From contig NZ_JAGXJW010000011.1 of NCBI RefSeq assembly GCF_019091135.1, positions 31,172 through 95,171 on the forward strand: a stretch of DNA of 64,000 nucleotides, read 5' to 3'. The notes under the pieces were generated by a model. It did not search any database. It worked only from the letters and a program-made list of their open reading frames with translations, and was not told the DNA's origin. Shown piece after piece: positions 27,753 through 35,266 of the stretch. The first letter of the stretch is position 1; each line of letters starts with the position of its first letter. The stretch comes from Cohnella sp. GbtcB17 (GTDB lineage Bacteria > Bacillota > Bacilli > Paenibacillales > Paenibacillaceae). Position numbers and translations under genes: made by a program.

Positions 27753-29381
27753 TTAGGGGTTGGTCTTGGGATCGAGGTCGAATTTGTTGTCCGCGATAAA
27801 CTTTTCGTTCGTCTTTTTCGTAAATTCCGCTTTCTTCTGCAGGAACTGCTCAAGCGTAATTTTGTCGTTGTAGTATTGCAGCTCCAGCGACTTTCCTTCG
27901 GCTGTCGCGTTGGGCTCGGCGGCCGGGTTGCCGTTCGCGATCTGGCCGATCGAACCGTTCATGTTGCCCGCGACCTTAAAGCCGTCCAGGTACGAATTGA
28001 CGACATCGGGCAGCGTGACGCCCTTGACGAGACTCGGTCCTTGCACGAACTGGCCGGCTTCAATCGTCGTCGTGAACACCTTTTGCGCTTCTTCCGGCGA
28101 GTACAGGAACTGCAGGAAGTCCTCGGCGCGCGCGACCGTGTCGGCGTCCTTCTTGGCGGTGACGGCGAGCTGGTGGCCCGGCACGAGTATGCCGCGCGGG
28201 TCGCCCGGGAAGTTCGGATCGGCCTCCTTGAAGCCGGGGAACTTGAAGGTGCCCCATTCGAAGCCCTTGTCGCCCAGCGACTGCTGATCCTTGAGAATCT
28301 GGCCGACCTGCCAGCTGCCGTTCCAGTAGGCGGCCGCCTTGCCCGAGATGAACAGCTGATAGGCGTCGGCGTCCTTCATCGTTGCGTAGCCAGGCTGCAA
28401 ATACGTCGACAGCTGCTTCAGCGTGGACCATATTTTCTGCTCCGCCGGACCTTGCGCATCGTACTTGCCCGACTTCCACAGCGCCATAATCCGCTCTGCG
28501 TCGACGACGGCGCCGATGTCGAAGAACGGGTCGTTCGGATCGTATTTGACCTTGCCGTTGATCGCCTCGACCTCCGGCGTGTTGCGGGCATCGCCCGGCT
28601 GCACGAGGATGTCGGGAATCAGCGGACGGTTCGCCCAATCCTCGAACGCGCCCACCATCCAGCCTTCGTAGTCGGAGCCGGTCGCTTGCGACATCGAGAG
28701 CGGGATGATCTTCTGATCCTTGAGCTTTTGCAGGTCTGCGAACAGGTCCTCCCAGGTCGTCGGCGTCTCGGTGATGCCCGCCTTCGCGAACAAGTCTTTG
28801 TTGTAATAGAAGCCCGTGCCGACGAGATCGAACGGCAGCATGAAGATGTCGCCTTCGGCGGTGTAGGCGTATGGCCAGTAATCGCCGTTGATGCCGTCGT
28901 AAAGCGTCGTGCCGTTGTTGTAGGCATTGGGCGCCTTAACGAAATCGTTCAGCTTCAGGATGTAGCCTTTCTTGACGTTGTTGGCCGGCGTATCGCCGAG
29001 CAGGTTGGCATGCACGATATCCGGCGCATCGTCGCCGCCTGCCGCCATCTTGGCCTGGAAGGACGTCTGGTAGGTCGTGTTGTCGGACACGATGTCGATC
29101 TTGACGGTCGTCTCCGGATGAAGCTTCTGATAATCCTCCGCCGCCAGCTGGAGGCCTGCCGTATAGTAGTTGGTGATCGTGGAGAAAACGATCGTTTTCT
29201 TGGCTTTGGGCTCGCCGGCCGATGCAGAAGCGGTCCCGGAGGCGGATACGGATGGAGATGCCCCTGCATCCGAGGCGGAAGACGAAGCATTGCCGTTGCC
29301 GTTCGAGCCGGAGCAGGCGGAGAGCGAAGCGACGGCGAGCGAGGAAGCGAGCAGCAAAGCCGTTTTTTGACGAACATTCAT
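27753..29381 (-). CDS. Carbohydrate ABC transporter solute-binding lipoprotein
   Basis: A 542-residue extracellular binding protein. Signal peptide ends with lipobox LSAC (about residue 23), followed by a Gly/Asn/Ser/Ala linker and a family-1 solute-binding fold (KTIVFSTITNYYTAGLQLAAEDYQKLHPETTVKIDIV near 62-98; AYWNGSWQVGQILKD near 345). The start at 29381 is chosen because AAAGGGG precedes it; an upstream codon at 29402 is poorly placed. It is longer than MalE-type proteins (about 400), as is common in Paenibacillaceae. It heads a leftward operon of import and rhamnosidase genes. Two AAAACGTTTT operators lie in its control region. Confidence 0.93.
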   Translation of the reverse strand: MNVRQKTALLLASSLAVASLSACSGSNGNGNASSSASDAGASPSVSASGTASASAGEPKAKKTIVFSTITNYYTAGLQLAAEDYQKLHPETTVKIDIVSDNTTYQTSFQAKMAAGGDDAPDIVHANLLGDTPANNVKKGYILKLNDFVKAPNAYNNGTTLYDGINGDYWPYAYTAEGDIFMLPFDLVGTGFYYNKDLFAKAGITETPTTWEDLFADLQKLKDQKIIPLSMSQATGSDYEGWMVGAFEDWANRPLIPDILVQPGDARNTPEVEAINGKVKYDPNDPFFDIGAVVDAERIMALWKSGKYDAQGPAEQKIWSTLKQLSTYLQPGYATMKDADAYQLFISGKAAAYWNGSWQVGQILKDQQSLGDKGFEWGTFKFPGFKEADPNFPGDPRGILVPGHQLAVTAKKDADTVARAEDFLQFLYSPEEAQKVFTTTIEAGQFVQGPSLVKGVTLPDVVNSYLDGFKVAGNMNGSIGQIANGNPAAEPNATAEGKSLELQYYNDKITLEQFLQKKAEFTKKTNEKFIADNKFDLDPKTNP

Positions 29382-29410
29382 TTGTGAAGTTCCCCTTTCC
29401 AAATGAGTTT

Positions 29411-29429
29411 TAATAAAACGTTTTTATTA
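29411..29429. promoter_or_regulatory. LacI-type operator, site 1
   Basis: A near-perfect palindrome centred on AAAACGTTTT (29415-29424) with TAAT/ATTA flanks, 30 bp before the binding-protein start. One of three copies in the divergent gap 29382-29751. Confidence 0.75.
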
Positions 29430-29551
29430 ACGGTTGCCAGACAGCGCTAAAATTCGAGAAAAAATGCCGCGATTACGGAATTCGTCTCCCTTGACGATTT
29501 TCCCGTGTTCGTTTTCCGCGCTGTAAGCCCTTTCTTTTCCCTTTCGCAATC

Positions 29552-29600
29552 AGCATATCATTTTCCGCAACGCATTCTCAACATTAAAATAAAACGTTTT
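29552..29600 (-). promoter_or_regulatory. Leftward promoter with LacI-type operator, site 2
   Basis: On the minus strand, -35 TTGAGA (29576-29581) and -10 TATGCT (29552-29557) are 18 bp apart. The operator AAAACGTTTT at 29591-29600 lies 9 bp upstream of the -35. Together with site 1, about 180 bp away, this would suit DNA looping. Confidence 0.65.
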
Positions 29601-29724
29601 TATAACTCCAAAAAACCGCGTCGCATAAGGGTTTTTGAGAAAAACGCCTATTAAAACGCTGCCAAAATCGGCATGCTTGGATGAATTCGATGCCTATATC
29701 CGCATGATATATGCTATATTGATA

Positions 29725-29734
29725 AAAACGTTTT
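29725..29734. promoter_or_regulatory. LacI-type operator, site 3 (autoregulatory)
   Basis: AAAACGTTTT just after a TATATT -10-like element and 17 bp ahead of the lacI-type start codon at 29752, as expected for autorepression. Confidence 0.7.
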
Positions 29735-29751
29735 AAGCGAGGTTGCAGCCG

Positions 29752-30822
29752 ATGGTTACAATCAAAGATATAGCGCGGGAAGCCGGCGTCTCCATCTCAA
29801 CCGTTTCGTTCGCGTTTAACGGCACGGCGCCCGTCGCCCCCGAGACGAAGGCCCGCATCATGGAGGTCATCAAGCGACTGAACTATCAGCCGAATTCCGC
29901 GGCCCGCGGACTCGTGACGCGCAAGACGAACAGCGTCTGCCTGTTCACGCCGCATCCCGCCACCGACTTCTTCTCCTTTTCCGGCAACAATGACTTCAAC
30001 GGCCTGCTGCAGGGGATCGGCGAGGTGCTCGACCACAAAGATTACAACCTGCTGCTCGCTTGGGACAGTCTCGGCCATAAGACCAAGACGCCCAAACTCG
30101 TTAAGCTGATGCGCGAACGGGCGATGGACGGCGTGCTGATCTGCTTGCCCGAGCATGACTTTAAGACGATCGAGGAGCTGACCGAGCAAAATTTCCCCGT
30201 CGTCATCGTAGGGAGCAACAGTCAAGCGAACCGCGTCAACTCGGTGGATGTGGACAATTACGAGATTTCGTATAAAAACACGCGCCATCTGCTCGGACTC
30301 GGTCATCGCCGGATCGCCTTCATCAGTCCCGGACCGCTTAATTACCTGGTATGCGAAGACCGGTACGAGGGCTTCAAGGACGCGATGGAGGAAGCGGGAC
30401 TGCGGCTTAGGGACGACTATTTGTACATCGGCGACGAAAAGGAACAGAGCGGCTATAAGGCCGCGGAGCACTTCCTGACGCTGAAAGAACCGCCCACGGC
30501 ACTCGTCGCGGGGCGGGATGCACAGGCGGTCGGCGTCATCGACTACGCCCGGGCGCACGGCACCTCGGTGCCCGGCGATCTCGCGATCGTCAGCTTCGAG
30601 AACAGCGCCGCCGCCGTCAAGTACGGCATCTCCTCCGCCACCACCAATCTGTACGAGATCGGCAAGGAAGGCGCGCGTCTCATGCTGAAGCTGCTCGGCC
30701 GCAAAAAAGACCGTGCCCCGCAAAACATCGTCATCCCCTCCGAGCTGGTCGTGCGCGAGAGCTGCGGTGGGCGCGCAGAGGTTCTAAAGAGCGATGCGGT
30801 GGCAGAGATGGACGAGGACTAA
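29752..30822 (+). CDS. LacI-family transcriptional regulator of the rhamnoside operon
   Basis: A 356-residue regulator with an N-terminal LacI helix-turn-helix (TIKDIAREAGVSISTVSFAFNGTAPVAPETKARI, about 3-36), hinge helix LNYQPNSAARGL, and a periplasmic-binding-like effector domain (RVNSVDVDNYEISYKNTRHLLGLGHRRIAFI near 160-190; FENSAAAVKYGISSATTNLYEIGKEGA near 280-306). I take ATG at 29752, with GCGAGG 9 bp upstream, over a TTG at 29743 that sits on the ribosome binding site. It is divergent from the importer/rhamnosidase operon. Three AAAACGTTTT palindromes in the shared gap are its likely targets. Confidence 0.92.
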   Translation: MVTIKDIAREAGVSISTVSFAFNGTAPVAPETKARIMEVIKRLNYQPNSAARGLVTRKTNSVCLFTPHPATDFFSFSGNNDFNGLLQGIGEVLDHKDYNLLLAWDSLGHKTKTPKLVKLMRERAMDGVLICLPEHDFKTIEELTEQNFPVVIVGSNSQANRVNSVDVDNYEISYKNTRHLLGLGHRRIAFISPGPLNYLVCEDRYEGFKDAMEEAGLRLRDDYLYIGDEKEQSGYKAAEHFLTLKEPPTALVAGRDAQAVGVIDYARAHGTSVPGDLAIVSFENSAAAVKYGISSATTNLYEIGKEGARLMLKLLGRKKDRAPQNIVIPSELVVRESCGGRAEVLKSDAVAEMDED

Positions 30823-30874
30823 CGAGGCGTTGGAACCGCCGGGAAAGATCGCAGATCCGCCCTGGAGGTCCTAA

Positions 30875-30929
30875 AAACGCAAAAAGGGATGAGGCAGAGC
30901 GGCGCTCTGCTTCATCCCTTTTTGCGTTT
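30875..30929. terminator. Bidirectional terminator between lacI-type gene and copA
   Basis: A 26-bp inverted repeat (30875-30900 / 30904-30929) with only one G-T mismatch, containing AAAAAGGG and CCCTTTTT arms, lies between two convergent genes. It can serve both directions. The rest of 30823-30955 holds nothing else. Confidence 0.9.
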
Positions 30930-30955
30930 GGCTCGAAAGCTGTGTAGCTGTCCGG

Positions 30956-33439
30956 TTAGGGCCGCAGCTTCGCCCGCTGCAGTCGCAGCGCGTTCAGCAC
31001 GACGGACACCGAACTCAGCGCCATCGCCGCGCCCGCGACCCACGGCGCGAGCAGGCCGATCGCCGCCACCGGGATGCCGACCGTGTTGTAGCCGAGCGCC
31101 CAGAACAGGTTTTGACGGATGTTGCGCATCGTGAGCCGGCTCATCTCGATCGCGTCCGGGATGCTCGCAAGATCGCCCCGCATGAGCGTGACGTCCGCCG
31201 CCTCCATCGCGACGTCCGTCCCCGTGCCGACCGCCATGCCGACGTCGGCCGTAGCGAGCGCCGGCGCGTCGTTGATGCCGTCGCCGACCATCGCTACCTT
31301 TCGGCCCGCCGCCTGCAGCTTTTTTATCTCGGCCGCCTTGCCCTCCGGCAGCACTTCCGACAGTACGCGGGAGATGCCGACCTGCGCCGAGATCGCCGCG
31401 GCCGTGCGGGCGTTGTCCCCCGTAATCATGACGACCTCGATGCCCATCGCCTGTAGTCGGGCGACCGCAGCTGCGGAAGTATCCTTCACCGTGTCCGCCA
31501 CCGCGATCGTTCCTGCATACAAGCCGTCGACTGCCGCGAGCATCGCCGTTTTGCCCGCTTCCTCAAGCCGTGTCATCGTTTCCGATGCCGCCACTCCGAT
31601 CGTCACGTTCTCCCGCTCCAGAAGACGGCGCGTGCCGATCAGCACCTGCCTGCCCTCCACGGCCGCACGCACGCCGTAGCCGGGCAGCGCCTCGAACGAT
31701 TCGGCATCCGGCAGCGCGATGCCGCGCTCGCGAATGCCCGCCACGATCGCTTCCGCGAGCGGATGCTCGGAGTTTTTCTCCGCCGCGCCGACGAGCCGCA
31801 ACAGTTGGGAAGCCTTATCCCCTTCGCTCAGATACGCCTCAGCATCTGCGGTTTCGTCCGAGATGATGACATCCGTCAATTCCGGCTTGCCCCTCGTGAC
31901 GGTGCCCGTTTTATCGAGCACGACCGTATCGATGGCCTGCGTCATCTCCAGGTGCTCGCCGCCCTTGAACAGGATGCCGAACTCGGCCGCCCGGCCGGAG
32001 CCGGCCATGATCGAGGTCGGCGTCGCCAAACCAAGCGCGCACGGGCAAGCGATGACCAGAATCGCGATCGCCTTCTCCAGCGCCCCGGTGAAGTCCCAAG
32101 GCTGCACGAAGAAATACCAGACGAGAAACGCCGCGACCGCAATGCCGACAACGATCGGCACAAAGATGCCCGATATCGCGTCCGCCACGCGCTGAATCGG
32201 CGCCTTGGAGCCTTGCGCTTCCTCGACGATTTTGACGATTTGCGCGAGCGCCGTGTCCTTGCCGACCTTGGTCGCCCGGATGCGCAGTCTGCCGTTTTTG
32301 TTGATCGTGGCGCCGATAACCGCGTCGCCCGCTTTTTTGCCAACCGGCAAGCTCTCCCCCGTCAGCATCGATTCGTCGACGGAAGACTCTCCCTCGATGA
32401 CTTCGCCGTCGACAGGCACCTTCTCGCCCGGCCGGACCAGCACGACATCGCCGCGTACGACCTCCTCCACCGGGATCGCGAGCTCCGCGCCATCTCGTAC
32501 GACAAGCGCCGTTTTCGCCTGAAGGCCCATCAACGACTTGATCGCCTCGGACGTGCGTCCTTTGGCCAAACGCTCTAACCACTTGCCCAGCAGCACCAGC
32601 GTAATCAGAATTGCGCTCGTCTCATAATACATCGGCGGCGCGTGGTGCATGCCCATTTGCGCGGACGCCCAATCGACCGTAAGGTACAAGCTGTAGAAAT
32701 AAGCGGCAGAGGTGCCGAGCGATACGAGGACGTCCATGTTGGCGCTGCCGTTGCGCAGCGCTTTGTAGGCGCCTACGTAGAAGCCGCGGCCGATATAAAA
32801 CTGCACGGGCGTCGCCAGCGCCAGCTGGAACCAAGGGTTCATGAACAGCTCCGGCACGTAGATCCATGCGGTAAAAGTGAAATGGCCGACCATGCTCCAG
32901 AGCAGGGGCAGCGATAGGATGGCGGAAAGGAGCAGTTTGCGCAATTGGCGGCTGCGCTCGGCTGCGCGTCGGTCCGCTCCGGCGTCGTCCGCTTCGTCAC
33001 GCTTTGGCGTCGCCTTATAGCCGAGCTGCTCGACCTTATGCTGCATGTCGGCAACCGACACCGCACCCGATGCATATTCGACCCGGGCGGTTTCCAGCGC
33101 CAGATTGACGGACGCGGCGCTGACGCCCGGCAGCTTGCCGAGCCCTTTCTCGATCCGGGCTGCGCAAGCGGCACAGGTCATGCCTTCGATCGAGAAGTCA
33201 GCCGTCTCCTTAACCGTATCGTATCCCAGCTTGCGGATCGTCTCCTCCATCGCGCCGACGCCGACGCGCGACGGATCGTAGCTGACACTTGCTTTTTCCA
33301 ATGCGAAGTTCACATGGGCCGCGTCGACGCCTTCAAGTTTGCCAAGGCCTTTCTCGATGCGGTTTGCGCAAGCTGCGCAGGTCATGCCCGTTATCGCCAA
33401 TGTCGCTTGCTCCGTACCTTTCGAGTTCGATTCCATCAT
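30956..33439 (-). CDS. copA: Copper-exporting P-type ATPase
   Basis: An 827-residue P1B-1 ATPase that exports Cu+ across the membrane. Two N-terminal metal-binding domains carry MTCAACANR (Cys21, Cys24) and MTCAACAAR (Cys89, Cys92). The membrane copper site CPC occurs in [13 protein letters not shown]. The phosphorylation motif is DKTGTVTRG, the actuator motif TGES, the hinge motif [10 protein letters not shown], and the last helices carry the family residues in YNTVGIP and [16 protein letters not shown] take the first of two adjacent ATGs (33439); an upstream TTG is too near the G-rich ribosome binding site. It follows csoR by 95 bp. A copZ chaperone gene is absent locally. Confidence 0.97.
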   Translation of the reverse strand: MMESNSKGTEQATLAITGMTCAACANRIEKGLGKLEGVDAAHVNFALEKASVSYDPSRVGVGAMEETIRKLGYDTVKETADFSIEGMTCAACAARIEKGLGKLPGVSAASVNLALETARVEYASGAVSVADMQHKVEQLGYKATPKRDEADDAGADRRAAERSRQLRKLLLSAILSLPLLWSMVGHFTFTAWIYVPELFMNPWFQLALATPVQFYIGRGFYVGAYKALRNGSANMDVLVSLGTSAAYFYSLYLTVDWASAQMGMHHAPPMYYETSAILITLVLLGKWLERLAKGRTSEAIKSLMGLQAKTALVVRDGAELAIPVEEVVRGDVVLVRPGEKVPVDGEVIEGESSVDESMLTGESLPVGKKAGDAVIGATINKNGRLRIRATKVGKDTALAQIVKIVEEAQGSKAPIQRVADAISGIFVPIVVGIAVAAFLVWYFFVQPWDFTGALEKAIAILVIACPCALGLATPTSIMAGSGRAAEFGILFKGGEHLEMTQAIDTVVLDKTGTVTRGKPELTDVIISDETADAEAYLSEGDKASQLLRLVGAAEKNSEHPLAEAIVAGIRERGIALPDAESFEALPGYGVRAAVEGRQVLIGTRRLLERENVTIGVAASETMTRLEEAGKTAMLAAVDGLYAGTIAVADTVKDTSAAAVARLQAMGIEVVMITGDNARTAAAISAQVGISRVLSEVLPEGKAAEIKKLQAAGRKVAMVGDGINDAPALATADVGMAVGTGTDVAMEAADVTLMRGDLASIPDAIEMSRLTMRNIRQNLFWALGYNTVGIPVAAIGLLAPWVAGAAMALSSVSVVLNALRLQRAKLRP

Positions 33440-33444
33440 GTACA

Positions 33445-33462
33445 ATACCCCCCAACCCTATA
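33445..33462 (-). promoter_or_regulatory. CsoR operator at copA
   Basis: ATACCCCCCAACCCTATA (plus strand) matches 16 of 18 positions of the sequence in the csoR promoter. It overlaps the G-rich ribosome binding site of copA. Confidence 0.65.
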
Positions 33463-33534
33463 ATTCAAGCCATAAGAAAACGGCGAATCCGCCGCGGATG
33501 GATGATCTGAATGGTTCATTCATTAAAGCGCACT

Positions 33535-33894
33535 TTACTTAATAAGCTTGTTCATCGTCGTCATTAATTCGGCCAGCACGTCCGTATCGCCCTCCTGGAT
33601 CCGCTCGACGACGCAGCTCTTGAGATGATGCTCGAGCAGCAGCTTGCCGACGCCGTTCAACGCCGATTGCACGGACGCGATCTGATTCAGCACGTCGTCG
33701 CAATAAGTATCCCGCTCGATCAGGCCTTTAATGCCCCTCACTTGGCCTTCGATGCGATTCAGCCTGCTGATCAGACTGCTCTTGACCTTATCCGAGTGAT
33801 GGCTTCTGCGCTCTCCGCCCTCGTGGTGGCAAGACTCCGCTTCGTCGCCGTCGAAGAGCGGCTTGTAGACTTCGGGATTAACGGTATCGCTCAT
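33535..33894 (-). CDS. csoR: Copper-sensing repressor
   Basis: A 119-residue CsoR/RcnR-family protein: four-helix DNA-binding repressor released when Cu+ binds. The core LISRLNRIEGQVRGIKGLIERDTYCDDVLNQIASVQSALNGVGKLLLEHHLKSCV shows the copper ligands Cys-x24-His-x3-Cys exactly spaced as in known CsoR proteins, which separates it from the formaldehyde- and nickel-sensing branches. An N-terminal His-rich extension (CHHEGGERRSHH) is extra and may also bind metal. Start at 33894 with AAGGGGGC upstream. It sits directly upstream of copA. Confidence 0.94.
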   Translation of the reverse strand: MSDTVNPEVYKPLFDGDEAESCHHEGGERRSHHSDKVKSSLISRLNRIEGQVRGIKGLIERDTYCDDVLNQIASVQSALNGVGKLLLEHHLKSCVVERIQEGDTDVLAELMTTMNKLIK

Positions 33895-33920
33895 GATCGC
33901 AGCCCCCTTCTCTTGCAACA

Positions 33921-33950
33921 ATTATACTCCCCCACCCTATATAAAAGCAA
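33921..33950 (-). promoter_or_regulatory. csoR promoter with CsoR operator in the spacer
   Basis: On the minus strand, -35 TTGCTT (33945-33950) and -10 TATAAT (33921-33926) are 18 bp apart. The operator ATACTCCCCCACCCTATA (plus strand, 33924-33941) fills the spacer, so CsoR binding would block polymerase. Confidence 0.78.
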
Positions 33951-33997
33951 GCGTAAGGATAAGTTTTTGGGCGAGGCCTAGCGGGCTGCGGGGCGAT

Positions 33998-34018
33998 AGC
34001 GGCAGGGATTGCCGCTAA
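33998..34018. repeat. Single TAGCGGCA palindrome
   Basis: Perfect 8-bp arms with a 5-base loop (TAGCGGCA-gggat-TGCCGCTA) just after the stop of a leftward LacI-type gene. The same arms recur in a small array at 40231-40304. It may act as a terminator stem, but no T tract follows. Confidence 0.7.
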
Positions 34019-34045
34019 GCCACTGCGCCAGGTTAGCTCGCACGC

Positions 34046-35110
34046 TCAATAAAACCGCAGCCCCGCGTCGCTCGACGCCGGATCGCTCGACGCGCGGACG
34101 ATGAGCTGCGTCGGGATGACGAGCTTGCGCGCCGGCAAGCGTTTGTCCGCTACGATCTCCAGCAGCAGCCTGGTCGCCTCGGCGCCGATGTCGTACAGCG
34201 GCGCCTTCACGCTCGTGATGCCGTGATGCTCCGCGAGCGACGTATTGTCGAAGCCGGTGACGGCCAGCTGCCCCGGCGTCTCCAGTCCCGCCTGCCTCGC
34301 CGCGGCGATCGCGCCAAGCGCCAGCATATCGCGGCCCGCCACGATCGCCGTGGGTGGGTGCGGCAACGCGAGCAGCTCCGCGGCGATCCGGTAGCCGGTC
34401 TCCGCGCTGAAGTCGCCGACCCGCACGTACTCGGAGCGCAGCGGCAGACCGCTCAGCGTCATCGCCCGCTGATACCCGGTGAGCCTGTAGAAGCTCAGCA
34501 TCGTATCGAGCGGGCAAGGCGCGATAAAGGCGATATCCCGGTGTCCCAGCTCGATCAGATGCCGGGTCGCCATCTGCGCGCCGGCAATGTTATCCATATC
34601 GACGGAATGATAATCGGTCCGGTTGGACAGCTCCCCGAGCGTGACGAGCGGAACGTCGTTGTCCAGCAGCAAGCCTGGAATCGGATCGTCCACATGCGGG
34701 CTCGGGTAGATAACGCCGCCGATCGCGCCCGAACCTATAATTTCACGCTCGATATCGGGCAGCTGCTTATGCCACAGCAGCGTCAGACGGCTGCCCGACT
34801 GGCGCAGCTGCTCGCCGACCCCTCTCAATAAATCGAGAAACGTCTCGTCGAGATACATTCGATCCTTATTCTCAAACGCCTCCGGCACGAACAACGCGAT
34901 CTCCGTCGCGTTCCTGGACGGAACGACGCTTCGGACGGTCTGCCGGTAGTTCAAGCGGGTGATCGCGTCGCCGATTTTTTTTCGGGCCGCTTCACTGACC
35001 GGCGCGCTGTCGTTCAAGTAGTTGGATACGGTCGCCGGCGCGACGCCTGCCGCCTGCGCCACGTCCCTGATCGTCACCTTCAATGTCGTAACACCTCTTA
35101 TTTTAGCCAT
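34046..35110 (-). CDS. LacI-family transcriptional regulator
   Basis: A regulator of up to 354 residues. Helix-turn-helix TIRDVAQAAGVAPATVSNYLNDSAPVSEAARKKI (about 13-46), hinge region LNYRQTVRSVVPSRNATEIALFVP, effector domain with YHSVDMDNIAGAQMATRHLIELGHRDIAFIAPCPLDTMLSFYRLTGYQRAM near 175-225, and GFDNTSLAEHHGITSVKAPLYDIGAEATRLL near 280-310. Two starts are possible: ATG at 35110, or TTG at 35083, which has the better AGAGGTG ribosome binding site and gives the usual short N terminus. It is divergent from the secreted propeller protein. Palindromes in the shared gap are candidate operators. Confidence 0.9.
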   Translation of the reverse strand: MAKIRGVTTLKVTIRDVAQAAGVAPATVSNYLNDSAPVSEAARKKIGDAITRLNYRQTVRSVVPSRNATEIALFVPEAFENKDRMYLDETFLDLLRGVGEQLRQSGSRLTLLWHKQLPDIEREIIGSGAIGGVIYPSPHVDDPIPGLLLDNDVPLVTLGELSNRTDYHSVDMDNIAGAQMATRHLIELGHRDIAFIAPCPLDTMLSFYRLTGYQRAMTLSGLPLRSEYVRVGDFSAETGYRIAAELLALPHPPTAIVAGRDMLALGAIAAARQAGLETPGQLAVTGFDNTSLAEHHGITSVKAPLYDIGAEATRLLLEIVADKRLPARKLVIPTQLIVRASSDPASSDAGLRFY

Positions 35111-35174
35111 ACGCGCGCTTTTCTCCCCATTTTAACACCGAGCCGTCTCTTGAACAATTTGACGTTCTGTCATT

Positions 35175-35251
35175 TGTTTAATTAAACATCAATTAAATAT
35201 TAATTGACGATTTACTGTTTTTTAGATATGATCTCGGCGAAAGCGATTACA
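35175..35251 (+). promoter_or_regulatory. Promoter, two palindromes and cre-like site for the secreted glycosidase
   Basis: Rightward -35 TTGACG (35204-35209) and -10 TATGAT (35227-35232) are 17 bp apart. A perfect 14-bp palindrome TGTTTAATTAAACA (35175-35188) and a second, AATTAA-ata-TTAATT (35191-35205), lie just upstream. At 35238-35251 CGAAAGCGATTACA matches 13 of 14 positions of the CcpA cre consensus at the start site, which would give catabolite repression. Confidence 0.72.
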
Positions 35252-35266
35252 AGGAGGGATTAATTG

